64,000 nucleotides of DNA, from assembly GCA_949130485.1 (NCBI GenBank), contig OX422183.1, forward strand, positions 20,057,934 to 20,121,933, read 5' to 3'. The first letter of the stretch is position 1, and each line of letters starts with the position of its first letter. A program made the position numbers and the translations under genes. Positions 23,412 to 34,100 of this stretch are shown here, piece by piece. The notes beneath the pieces were generated by a model, which was not told where the DNA came from, ran no database searches, and worked only from the letters and a program-made list of their open reading frames with translations. Source of the DNA: Agelas oroides (taxonomy: Eukaryota > Porifera > Demospongiae > Agelasida > Agelasidae).

Positions 23412-23749
23412 GTGTGGAGAGACCATGTCCTGGAGAGAGAGTGACCTTCACATGTACAATTTTGTCTGTTGGACATCGATTGGAGGTTCCATCCTAGTGG
23501 TAGCCTCATTCCCAGGCTCTCCCCTCGCCCCAACGAAAAATAAAAACGGAGCGAGGGGAGAGCCTGGGAACGAGGCTATCCTAGTGGTGGTCACTGATCC
23601 CCCATTTCAGTTTACTGTCACAGAGGTGATGACAGGATCAATTACATCAACTGCAACAGTGACTGCCACAGTAGATCTTAATGGTACCCTGGTTGTGTGT
23701 CAGGATTGTGTTAGGATGCTTCCAGACCAGAGCAAAACCATAAACATAA
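23412..23749 (+). pseudogene. C exon 3: type-2 Ig exon, frameshifted and invaded
   Basis: CPGERVTFTCTI and, in another frame, WTSIGGSILVV then LNGTLVVCQDC parallel the type-2 Ig of gene D. A small deletion near 23468 separates the two frames. The 3' donor is gtgaga at 23750. The 5' border is unclear: no AG gives the expected phase 1. Confidence 0.7.
23491..23587. mobile_element. 77-bp fold-back element inside an exon, 10-bp duplication
   Basis: The element at 23501-23577 has ends TAGCCTCATTCCCAGGC and GCCTGGGAACGAGGCT with arms of about 32 bp. ATCCTAGTGG flanks it on both sides (23491-23500, 23578-23587). Total added length is 87 nt, exactly 29 codons, and the frame stays open through it. 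Confidence 0.85.
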
Positions 23750-24383
23750 GTGAGAATGGTGCATGCACAGTTGTGTAATTATATATAGGCTGAACAGGTG
23801 TGTAGTTACATTGCTAGGTGGTTGCTAGGATTGTTTGTGTACAATAAATCTACTACAAACTCACAACGTCGATCCCATCAGTAGAATAACTAGTATACGC
23901 GACAGCACACAATAACTGTCCAAGAGCGCAATAATTCACAAATATTGTACTCACTGCCATTTTTGTATAGGAATGCAAGCATTGTGGGCATCCCCTTCAA
24001 AAGCTCTTGAAGCATATTCTCAGGTAGAGGTGGTGAGAGCAACCGTTTTTCACCTTTCCCCAGGCTAGTAAAAAGCTTAGCCTCATACCCGGTGTGCAGA
24101 AACCACCTGGCAATGTACAGTAGATCACCCCCATTCATGATGTTACATTTTGGGACAACACAACCTAACGCCTTGCATGCTTATGAGATTTTTGTGCTAG
24201 CATACATTGTGTTCAAGGTGCAGGCAGGTGAATTGGAAGCTGATACAAGCAAACACAACATTGCACCTTGAAAGAATAATTGTCATGCTGGTAACAAATG
24301 AAATAGACTCCTACTAGAGATAGATAGGTAGATAGATAGCAACATTTCACATATTTAGTCAACTACATGTTCAATGATTGGGG

Positions 24384-24414
24384 TGATAGATAGATGGGTA
24401 GGTAGGTAGATAGG

Positions 24415-24497
<83 letters not shown>
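24384..24497. repeat. (GATA)n microsatellite
   Basis: Over 100 bp of GATA repeats, almost perfect from 24412, ending 17 bp before the acceptor of C exon 4. Confidence 0.9.
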
Positions 24498-24514
24498 TCT
24501 ATTCATTTCTTCAG

Positions 24515-24793
24515 CTCCCCCCTCTGTCTCCCTCCTCTCCTGTGTTGACCTCTCTCAAGATGTCAGTGGAGCTGTGAATGTCACTGTGAGCTCGACACTG
24601 GTGGAGACAGTGCTGGTTTCTACCTCATCAGCATTACCACCAGGTCCCATATGGAGAACTTCTGAACATCACCACTGCCAGTGTCACACGACATGAACTG
24701 ACTGGTTTCAATGAGTACAACATCACAGTACGTGGTCTCAACTGTGGGAGTCAGGAGGGAGTGAGAGTGAACCTCTGACAATCATTCCTCAAG
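24515..24793 (+). pseudogene. C exon 4: first FN3, degraded
   Basis: 279 nt against 303-309 elsewhere. Deletions hit the ctgagtggtgg, caatgctccccagac, tggcaggct and gagggag positions; the frame is lost after SSTLVE. Acceptor and donor are still readable. Confidence 0.8.
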
Positions 24794-25334
24794 GTATCAT
24801 TGGGAGGTGATTTAACTTTAATGGTATTGAGTTACCCACTCTGTCCATGTGCCTGCACTAAGTTAAGTAGACCATTTGTTCTTGCTGGTATCATCCTTGA
24901 TTTTGCTGAGGACTAAAAGTCAGGAAGATCCCTGAGACATGTTCAATGTTTATGGTTTAGGTATATTTGTCACCTAGACATCTGAAAGACTACTGCTAAC
25001 ACACGTTTGTGATGTACATATAGGGAGTAAATACATAGGTGCATTAGCTAGCCATAGAAGCTGAAATGAAATACTCTAGCAATGGAAATGTAAATTTGCT
25101 GATCATGGTAGGTAAAACATTTTGCATCAAGAAAGCTTGCTGTATTAGTGACAAAAGTAAGTCTGTACTCACTTTTAAGAAACCTTTGTGGTACAAGGGC
25201 AAACTGAGCTTCACCTCAGTCACATTTGTACCCTCTCGCTCAGGTTATCTGACTATAATTGTCATGTTACTATCCTACAATCAGTCACTCTTTCTCATAA
25301 TTCCCCCATGTTAATGCTTAATATACCTCTACAG

Positions 25335-25429
25335 TCCCTGCAGTTCCCAGCAGCTGTAACATCACCCTGTCATACAACCAGTCATCAGGGAGGCTTCTGT
25401 TCATCAACAGCACCTGGACTACTGTACCA
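25335..25429 (+). pseudogene. C exon 5: intact half-FN3 exon in pseudogene
   Basis: 95 nt, VPAVPSSCNITLSYNQS then LLFINSTWTTVP, phase 1 in and phase 0 out, same as A and D. Confidence 0.75.
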
Positions 25430-25756
25430 GTAAGTCACAGGTTAGGCTATGAAAAATTAAACCTCCAGCTCCCAGCCAACTGCATCCTTATTAGGCTGAT
25501 AATCCTTTAATAATGTCTAATGTGTAAAATTGTCTCTATGCTCAACCATAATTAACTCCTGTAAGTCCAAGCAGTAAGCAAGGTCTCTTACACTTTCAAT
25601 GGATACATACAGTCCAGCTTTGTGAAAGAGGAGGCTAGTGTCAATGTTACTCCCATATAGTATAGTGATGGACACCTGGGGTGTAACCTATAGAATATTT
25701 CATGTTTTCAGATGAGTTATATTTAGCCTATTTGTAGCATCTCTCCCTTCATGCAG

Positions 25757-26005
25757 GCCCCAGTGGACCCATGTTCAGGTGTAAGTGGGGCCAAATCAGT
25801 TTCCAGACTCTGGCTACTGGGAGTGTGAATTCTGGGTCTCTTGTGGCTACTGAGAATGTGAATATCGCCAGGTGCACAGCTAGGAGGCGTAGCCACACCT
25901 TTGAGCCACCTTCAAATCCTCCCTCAAGCTATGACAGTGTGTCAGTGGCTGCTGAGAATGTGGTGGGAGTGGGAACCGCAAGAACATGTACAACATAAAC
26001 CATCA
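25757..26005 (+). pseudogene. C exon 6: frameshift and nonsense codon
   Basis: The ...GDITQYQ segment is deleted, shifting the frame, and CAA in TCTTQT has become TAA just before the donor. The central block HTFEPPSNPPSSYDSVSVAA is preserved. Confidence 0.8.
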
Positions 26006-26109
26006 GTGAGTTAATGTTCATACCTTCTTACCAGATGAATCCTATGTAGAATAGTGTTAATGTACTGTCTCCTATACTTTCACTTGCAATCTGATGCTTG
26101 GTCATGCAG

Positions 26110-26418
26110 GTACAACTAACAATGTTCTAATAGTAGCAGTGATGAATGTGAGCTCTGCTGCTGATGCTCAGCTGCAGTGTGCATTTCTATCTGAGTTCAC
26201 TGGCTCCACTCACTGTACAGTCCAGTATGGGACTGATCCAACCTACATGAACCTATCGTACTCTGCTGAGTCCACTGAGACTGGCATAGCTGGAGACACT
26301 GTCAGTGTGATACTGAGGGAGCGAGTGAACTCCTCAACTGTGTACTGCTACACTGTGTCTGCAGTTAGTGGAGATATGACTGTGACAGTGCGAGGAACAT
26401 TGATAACACCACAGTACA
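26110..26418 (+). pseudogene. C exon 7: third FN3-like domain, frame intact
   Basis: 309 nt without frameshift, TTNNVLIVAVMNVSSAADAQ to TVRGTLITPQYS. This is the exon that is broken in A and B. Confidence 0.75.
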
Positions 26419-26527
26419 GTAAGTGTACACCTAACAGTAAGTAAGTAGCTACACCAAGTTTGTGCACCAGCTTTGTATCACTTGCCATGGTCTAGCTGTA
26501 AAGCCATATGCCATAATCTGGTAATTT

Positions 26528-26647
26528 TGAATTGAATTGAATTTGAATTGAATTGAAATAATTTTATCTCTGAGAGAAAGGGTTGCACAAAAGGACCGGG
26601 CACTCCCCCAGGTACAGATATAGCAACAAGAACAAAAAAGAAAAGGG

Positions 26648-26707
<60 letters not shown>

Positions 26708-27660
26708 AAAACAAACAGTAATTACGATACACAACACCAAAAATAACAACTGCTACAACGGCACAAAATAAAAACCAAAAAGGAGGTTCAGTTAAGAAAC
26801 AATTTTAACTTGGATTTAAATACACCATAGGAAGTACTATTAACTATAATATTTATTAAAAGGAATAGTATTCCATAAGAAAGGAAGATTTATAAAAAAA
26901 GAATATCTATATGCATTAATTCTGGAACTAGCACAACGCAGTGTAAGTCTATGAGACCTGGTAGAAGATTGATTAAAACAAAAATAATCGTCGAACTGCA
27001 AACAGTCGAGGTTATTAATAATTTTGTAAGCCTGACAGTATGTTAGCAGGAGATGTCTCTGATGGACTGTGGCCCAGTTTAAATCAGAACGGCACTCCTC
27101 ATAAGTTTTAGTCCAGCAGTAGTTGGCCTTGTCCCACTTCGCACATATCCACCTGGCTGCACACTTCTGCACCTTCTCTAGATCATCCTGGGCAACTTTC
27201 TGATAAGGTGTCCAGACTGGTGAGCATGTCTCAAGATGGGGACGAACAAGGGCAATGTAAGCCCTGGCCTTGGCCTGGTTACTACATCCCTGCATAGCTC
27301 TTCTAAGTAGATTCAACATACGTGTTGCCTTCATTCTGACCTCCGATACATGGTCTGTCCAAGTGAGTTTGGTGTTGATTCTCACCCCAAGATATCTGAA
27401 AGTGTCAACCCATTCCAGGGGTGCGCTATTGAGGCTGTAGGTGTAATGGAACTGTTTACGTTTATTTGTTATTCTCATGACTTTGCATTTGGATTGGTTA
27501 AGATTAAGCTGCCATAGTTGTGTCCAGTAATAGAGCCGGTTGAGATCTGCCTGGAGATCATCACAGTCTTTGGCGTATTTGTGATGACCCTAAAAATTGT
27601 ACAGTCATCTGCAAAGAGACGAACATGCACTGGTGAAGCTTGCTTTTTGCCTCCATTCAT
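26528..27660 (-). mobile_element. 5'-truncated non-LTR retrotransposon (reverse transcriptase remnant)
   Basis: Read on the minus strand from 27660: a reverse transcriptase box VRLFADDCTI, then, after a frameshift near 27585, LNLNQSKCK, FRYLGVRINTKLTWTDHV, ARAYIALVRPHLETCSPVW and LEKVQKCAARWI, the usual C-terminal part of CR1/Jockey-like reverse transcriptases. A second frameshift occurs near 26860. The 3' end has a (TTG)n tract (26651-26707 as CAA) and a terminal repeated GAATT tail at 26528-26557. It is inserted in intron 7 of pseudogene C. Confidence 0.8.
26651..26707. repeat. (CAA)n microsatellite
   Basis: Nineteen or so perfect CAA units within the 3' region of the non-LTR element. Confidence 0.9.
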
Positions 27661-27727
27661 TTCAGCTTGACTACCTCAACATTAAACAATGCTATGTCAC
27701 CAGTAATAATTTGTTCCTCCCCAACAG

Positions 27728-27979
27728 ACTGTCCCCTGAGTGAACTGCAGGCAACAGACCCCCATCCAGATCACAATTACCCCCAATGTCACCAAGACCA
27801 TGATACTGTGGCCTCCATTACCATACCCAATGGTGTTGTCAATGTGACCTCCTACAGTGGGAGGCAGTTTGTGTCTGTGGCCTCCCATGTGTGTGATGAG
27901 GGCTATCAGCCTAATGCAACCTCCAGTGTACGAGTGTGCAGGGACAATGGACTGTGGTCTGGAACTAATATAGCCTGTG
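27728..27979 (+). pseudogene. C exon 8: Sushi domain with lost cysteine
   Basis: 252 nt, frame intact, but VNVTCYSG has become VNVTSYSG, so one disulfide partner is missing. Donor gtgagt is kept. Confidence 0.75.
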
Positions 27980-28293
27980 GTGAGTGGTTGACTCTGTATA
28001 GCTTACCTCCATATCCTGAATGTTGTAATGGTAGTGCATGGATGCATGAATAGTTGACTTGTAGCTTATTTAGGTGATTTATGCATATATGCTATATATG
28101 TGTGTGCCACTTCTTGTACTAAAATATGTGTCACTGTGGATGTCACATCTGCACTAGCTGTTTATTTTAGACTTTCTCATGCAGATTGCATTAATATAGA
28201 TTGTCAAGTTGTGCACCATTGCCCCCTTTGGGGTTCTTGTCATGTTGTATCAAAGTCAGGTGGTTTACTAAGTGCTTGGCATTATTCTTGCAG

Positions 28294-28608
28294 AGAATGT
28301 ACAGACTACCTTCTCCACTTGTCCTGCTGTGGAGATTACAGAGAGTTACTGACATGATTGCACTTGTTGTTGGGGTCTTGGCTGGTGTCCTGGTTGGAGT
28401 TCTCCTGTTCTACTGCATCAGCAAGCACAGATCAAAAAGCTCCATGCCTGAGCCATCTTCCCACCAACAGCAGGCAGCAGTAGTGCCACTGCAGCGAGCT
28501 GGTCCAGAGTATGAGGAGGTGGTTGAACTGAAAGAGAACATGGCCTATGGTCCAGTGCACAATATCGAGCTGAGGCATGTGAAGCTTATTTGCCTGTGCA
28601 GCACTGAT
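28294..28608 (+). pseudogene. C exon 9: TM/tail with two deletions
   Basis: A 2-nt loss in acagcagcagtt (here acagagagtt) puts TGA in the incoming frame; the TM frame then resumes (VLLFYCISKHR, GPEYEEV, MAYGPV). A 1-nt loss in ctgaaggcat removes the third motif and the normal stop. Confidence 0.8.
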
Positions 28609-30297
28609 TGTCACTATAATGGCAAGCTTTTTCAGAATCAACAACATGAGTGTTCCAGAGTTCTTATGGGTAGTGTAAAAGTACTTTGATACATAGCTAG
28701 TTTAGAACAAGAAGTTTGGGTTTTGTGGATAGTCTCACTGTTTTTAGTTTTAAATTTGTAACTGCTTCATTTCTAATAGTATCCAAACATCCTAGGCCTC
28801 ATTTTTAGAAATAAATACATGGATGTATTGGAACTGAGTTACAAGGCATAGCCATAGGTATGCCAATTGTCTCCAACTGTTGGAATAGCTTAAAGATTCT
28901 TTTGTAGCTAGTCATGGCAAAAGACAGTGCTTATATACCCTACTACAAAACCAATAACCTCAACAGGTGGCCAAATACTTAATAATTCATAATGTTACAG
29001 CATCCAGGAAAACTATACCTGAAAATGTTCCACATTCATAACCAGGATACAGAAAGTAAAGTAATCAGAACATAACCAAATCCAAATGTGCAATATCCCA
29101 TGTTCTGATATGTCACTTGTACCCTAGAATGCAGTGTATGAGGTATACCGAATGCGGTGCAGGAGATCTCCAACAGTGACCATGCAATCTAGATCTCCTA
29201 GATATTTGGATTGCACAAGAAGAGCAACTTTTGCCACCACAACCTCCATGCTATTTTTATTTACGTACTGGAGCAATTTATAATCGAAATATCAAACTTG
29301 AAATATGGTGCTCCCAAGGCAGTCTAAAACTAAATCCTTGGACAGAAAAGACATACAACAAATCAGCGACATCATGCAGGAAATAACATGAACCAATCAA
29401 TCACCATATAAAACTGCTAAACTATGAAAGGCTTCTGTAATTATGTATGTAAGCCTCAAAATATATGTACCCCTAATTGCCCTATACTGTGATCCCAGAT
29501 CCATATGCAAAAATGATGGTGGAACTATAGTATGAAAAACTGTGCTAATGTGAATTGCAAAAGAGCTCCGCCTTAGATATCCTCACTCTATCTGTCAACA
29601 CTCTTGAATGGTAACTGTGTCGAGGAGCCTTAATTGTACCAAGGTTCATTACTTTGTACTATAATTCTGTATGTGCTTGTGTGCAGTCAGTGGCTGTTGG
29701 GACACTGATCCTGTTTCTTGTACATAATGCACTGCACTATAGGTTCTGAGAGTAGACTATTTTACAAGTTGAATTACTTGTCAGAGTGTCCAAAAGCCTC
29801 TCCACTAGTATTCTCCTGCTAACCTCTGACAATTTAATGAGAATTGTAGCCTGAGGCGTGATTTTATGTGGTCTCATTCTCAGGTCACTACCAAATGGCT
29901 TGGGTACAAGGCTAGAGTGTATGGTGAGAGTGGATCCCTTACAAAAAGAGCTTGTCCTACTCTCTCACTGTTAATATTGTTTGAAAACAGCACTTTTATG
30001 CCTGCAGCACTGATGTTTTGCTTTAAATGCCAGCCTACATGCAAGGTATCAACTGTCATCCACTAACAACATGAAGTTCTACTAGGTGCTGAAAGCTTCA
30101 GTAATTCAGTCACATCTAGATACACAAAGTAGCTAGTTTAGTTCTTGTTAGTCTCAAACCCAGACCATCCTCTTGGAGGGTTGAAGGGGGGTCTGGGTAC
30201 GAGACGATATTCATGTTGGTTTTTGTAGCTGGTTGAGTGCATGTTCAAATATTTGCTTTTAGGATGCCATGTTAGTTTAGGACAATCACATGATTCA

Positions 30298-30346
30298 CTA
30301 GCCTCGTCCTGGTACGCGCGAACAACCTGCGCCGGGTACCAGGCTA
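30298..30346. repeat. Small fold-back element
   Basis: CTAGCCTCGTCCTGGTAC and its inverse GTACCAGGCTA around a 20-bp loop; the shortest member of the TAGCCTCGT family here. Confidence 0.5.
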
Positions 30347-30491
30347 ATGATTCACATGCAGAACATATAACTGAACAGTGAACATGACCAATTAATGAAG
30401 CAGTATGACTATCCCCAACCAATAGTTGCAATCGTGCAAGTAACTGCAGAATAGATCATGTGGACCGTGATAATTATCATGTGGACCGTGA

Positions 30492-30876
30492 TAAGGCCAT
30501 ACCAAATTGATCTTATGTTTCACGGATCCGGCCGGGTCTTTTTTTTGAAAATTGAAAAAAAAATGTAAAAATGCAATTAATATGCACACGTAATCCAGTA
30601 CTCTCTAGCCTCGTTCCCAGGCCTTCGCGCATTCGTCGATAGCACTACAAATTATCGTGCAGCAAGCGACGAACGTGCGAAGGCCTGGGAACAAGGCTAA
30701 GTACTCACCACGTGGCAAGAATGGAGGATGGAGAGCAGTTTTGTGTGACTGAGTGGTATCTAATTAAATTCATGAGAAGTTCGGTCATTTTTATTTTTAT
30801 TTTTTTGCCTGCCTACCGGGTCATGTTCCTGACCTAAGGAATCCGTGAAACATAAAATCAATTTGGTATGGCCTAA
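30492..30876. mobile_element. MITE with GGCCATACCAAATTGAT termini
   Basis: Inverted ends GGCCATACCAAATTGATCTT and its reverse complement extend about 35 bp (through TTTCACGGAT), with TAA on both sides. It contains a nested fold-back element at 30606-30699. Confidence 0.75.
30597..30706. mobile_element. Nested fold-back element with AGTACTC duplication
   Basis: Element 30606-30699, ends TAGCCTCGTTCCCAGGCCTT and inverse. AGTACTC lies at 30597-30603 and 30700-30706; allowing one mismatch the duplication is 9 bp. Confidence 0.65.
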
Positions 30877-31025
30877 TTATCAGCACAATGCCCGGCGCGG
30901 CGGCGCGTCCCAATGATCTAGGAACGAACTTCAACTACATGGTAACATGGGAATGAGACTAAAGGCAGTCAAACAACAAGCCCACCGAGAAGCCCACAGC
31001 CACGCTGGACAGCCTGGGCCACAGT

Positions 31026-31168
31026 ATGTTGCTGCTACTACGTCGTAATGGTAAGCAGTAGCTTGTACAGCTTCCCACTATAGATTGCGTCAATAATTTG
31101 ATGTAAATATGTCTTGCTTTATACCACAGCTGCTGCTCTACTCTCTTTCACTATTCTACAGTATGCAA
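31026..31168 (+). CDS. Gene D leader exons 1 and 2 (class 2)
   Basis: Exon 1 is 25 nt (MLLLLRRN), exon 2 is 39 nt (AAALLSFTILQYA). The last codon position is A instead of G because GCAG-gtgag became GCAA-gtgag, so the split codon is Asn with exon 3. The upstream flank is shared with gene F, not with A/B/E. Confidence 0.8.
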
Positions 31169-34100
31169 GTGAGATTACAGATAGCTATGATGTATACAAT
31201 ATGAATCATGTATGGTGTAGTCTAGTACCCCACACTGTAGTTTCTTGGATTAGCTTGCTTGTCAAGGAATGACAGCAAATTGAGCAGTGCTGTTTGACCT
31301 TAGTCTTCAAGCCAGACCCTTTCTGCTCCTCAGTGACTGACCACTGACCACTTGCCCTTCTCCTCTGTGTGCCGATAATGAAAGCAATTGGCACTGAGGA
31401 ACAAGAAGGGTCTGATTAGAGAGTAAGTTGGTGAGTTATCCACCAAGTCTAGTTGATGGAATTTCTAGCTAATGAGTCGGTTTACACAAATAGACAAGTT
31501 GACAGAAAAGTTGTACTATAAAATTTGTGCTTCAAAATTTTTGCCTTGGTGCACTGTATGTTTTAGGAGTACCACTTTTTAAGGTACCAGAATTAATGCA
31601 GCGAATTGAATGTGAGTGAGCCTCACACCCCACAACCTTACTCCCTGTCATTGCTCTTAGAGTTACACATAGTACACACATTCTGGCAAGTACAAAAATG
31701 GGCAGGCCCTACACGGCTAAAAAGTCAACTTTCTACTGTACCTTTGCCAGAGAGTACTGTGTGATGACACTCGTCTTCCAGGAAGTCTCTCAACCTTTCA
31801 AGCATACTCACAAGCATTAAATCCCACTCCTTCTAGCTTTTCTCACACAAATAGCTAAGCATTAGCAAGCTAAAAATTTATCTTAGTGTCTTTTTTTTAA
31901 GGATTTCTTCAAGGTTCCATTAAAGCACTGCTAGTCCATTATGAAGGACCACATGCCACATCAAAAGGGCATGCCCCCTTCTTGATTCCAGTTGCCACCA
32001 TGGGAAACAAGCCAATGAATCTTAATAGTGCGCTCATGGCCTTATTAGTTATTCATGAGTCTGAATCAGGCCGATCTGGATTCAAGATTGTCCTACCTTA
32101 AGCAAGGGTTTATGGCACACTATCAAGAAGAACCAGTTAAAATGCAGCATCATGCCGGAAGATGTGGAAGTGGACAGTTCACAATGTTGTTAGGTGTCTT
32201 GGCTGCCTATCTGTACTGGTTGGTACACATACTAGTACCTATTTTGTTTCCACAAGATATGACATTGTCCAACTCTTTAGGCCGTATTACACACAACACT
32301 GTGCGGGCTGCAATCATCAAATATACACGTGCAACTATATCCATGGGTGACTGAGGACAAGGCTACTTCTCAACTACACTATATATAAATTAGCATTTTA
32401 CATCAAAGGTTGAAACAGAACTGAAAAGGGCCTGGTCACACTTGCAACCCGTATAAGCTAGCTCAGCAGTCTTCAATTGAATCACATTTGCTCCTTACTA
32501 ATTACTAAATTCTTGACCATGTGAAAGTAGTAGTCTCATTCCGAGACCATTTGAAAATGGGAATGATGCTACCAGACTTTTCTTAGCCCTTGAATTTCAG
32601 AAATTTAGAGCACATTTATACATGATAAGCTACTACTATCCCCTCTTGGAATTTGCTTCTAGTCTCTCCTTGGCAAACTCTGTAATACTGTCAACAGTAG
32701 CTGACTACCACATGAGCACACAAGGCAATTAGAACAGAAAATCCACGTATCCCATAAATTAATGGATACTATTTGGGAAGTATAATTATAAGAGGAGCCA
32801 TTTTCTTGATAGCAGCTTCTAATCAGAAATTTGAATTTTAGAAATTGGTGTGCATGCATGGTCTGTATTTTAACATGTTTGCATGAACAATTGATGAATT
32901 ATGAAAGAAGGCAGACCTAGATGCTATGCAAAAGTAACATCTCGGTCTGCATGGACAGGGTAAGTTTCGGCCAGGCCTCATCAGCTGTGCTGGGGTGAGT
33001 GGGAGATGGGGGCTGCTATATCTTGCACAATTGCATTATGTGCCTCAATAGTTACACACAAACTTTGCCCAGGTTTTGACCTACATAAAGCCTCCACATA
33101 TACCTACATACCACTATAGCATAGCATTATGCTTCTGGAACCTGCATGCATACATGCATACATAGTGCTACCATTCCTACCAGTATTACTAGGTGAATTT
33201 TATGTATGGATTTACTGCATGAAATGTGCTGTAATGTACCAAGCATTAATGTTTTGGAGAAGGGTAGGGACTATCATATTGTCACTCTGACATCTTCAAT
33301 ATCAAGCCCTCTTTCCTTTGTTCAAATCATGATCTCTCTTTATTTATGACTAGATTAATAATGAAGTAGTCCTGATACTATATAGATTCCTATGTGAATC
33401 TTACCTGATTTTGGAAAATTTGTTTTATGTGTGTGTACTGTATGAATACACATTTTCTGCTCGAGTAAGCCTTTTATAGAATGAGTGACAACATCCAGAA
33501 TAGTATGCTAACTATCTTATATTATGGGAATCCCAAATTGATACTGACAGATTGCATTGTCTCTCAGATGCAGCAGGTGACACACTTTGCCCTGGTCAAC
33601 AAGTGAGCTACAGCTGTAGTTTTCTGGCTGCCCATATTTGGACTGGTTCAGCCTTCAATGGAATGTGCCCCACTGCTGATAATATTACCATAGTCGCGTC
33701 TGGCAGAACAGCGGGTGACGTACTAGGGTGTGGGATATTCAATGCCACTGTCACTAGCATCACCCCAGCACAAGCTGGTCTCATGAACATTGACAGCAAC
33801 CTTACTTTCACTCCTACAACAACTTTGCCAACAAATGGATCTGTTGTTATCTGTCGAGATCCTAACCAAATGGAACTTGAGAGACATACCATCAACATTC
33901 AAGGTGAGAAGAGGTAACAAGCGATAAAGAAGAGAAGAGGTATCAAGAGATGGATTTAAGTTGCAAGTATATTGAGCCCCTCTCTCTGTATCACCACCTT
34001 CAGAGTTGAGACTATGGTAACTGGGGAGTCTATGTCTCCTCTTAATGCAAGTAGCCATTGGTTGTGGGGATAACATTAGAGGTGGTTATGGGCAAAGAGT

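Larger units (their letters stand above)
20649..28608 (+). pseudogene. Receptor pseudogene C, a fusion of two broken units
   Basis: Pieces in order: leader exon 20649-20667 with donor GT changed to TT; exon 2 at 20763-20801; displaced intron-4/exon-5 remnant ending about 21666; type-2 Ig exon to 23749 with a frameshift and a 77-bp hairpin insertion; FN3 exon 24515-24793 with several deletions; exon 5 at 25335-25429 intact; exon 6 at 25757-26005 with a frameshift and ACA ACA TAA; exon 7 at 26110-26418 intact; Sushi 27728-27979 intact in frame; tail exon 28294-28608 with two deletions. A non-LTR retroelement lies in intron 7. At least six independent lesions make a functional product implausible. 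Confidence 0.85.
28609..31025. other. 3' flank of C, repeats, and 5' flank of D
   Basis: 28700-29880 is paralogous to the 3' flanks of D (about 40560-41990) and E (about 50080-52210), sharing words such as acagcatccaggaaaac and gagcaacttttgccaccac. 30880-31025 is paralogous to 52876-53024 upstream of F. No gene was seen in between. Confidence 0.65.

Noticed and set aside
26478..26771. Open frames with long runs of one amino acid on both strands
   Set aside because: They are translations of the (CAA)n microsatellite.
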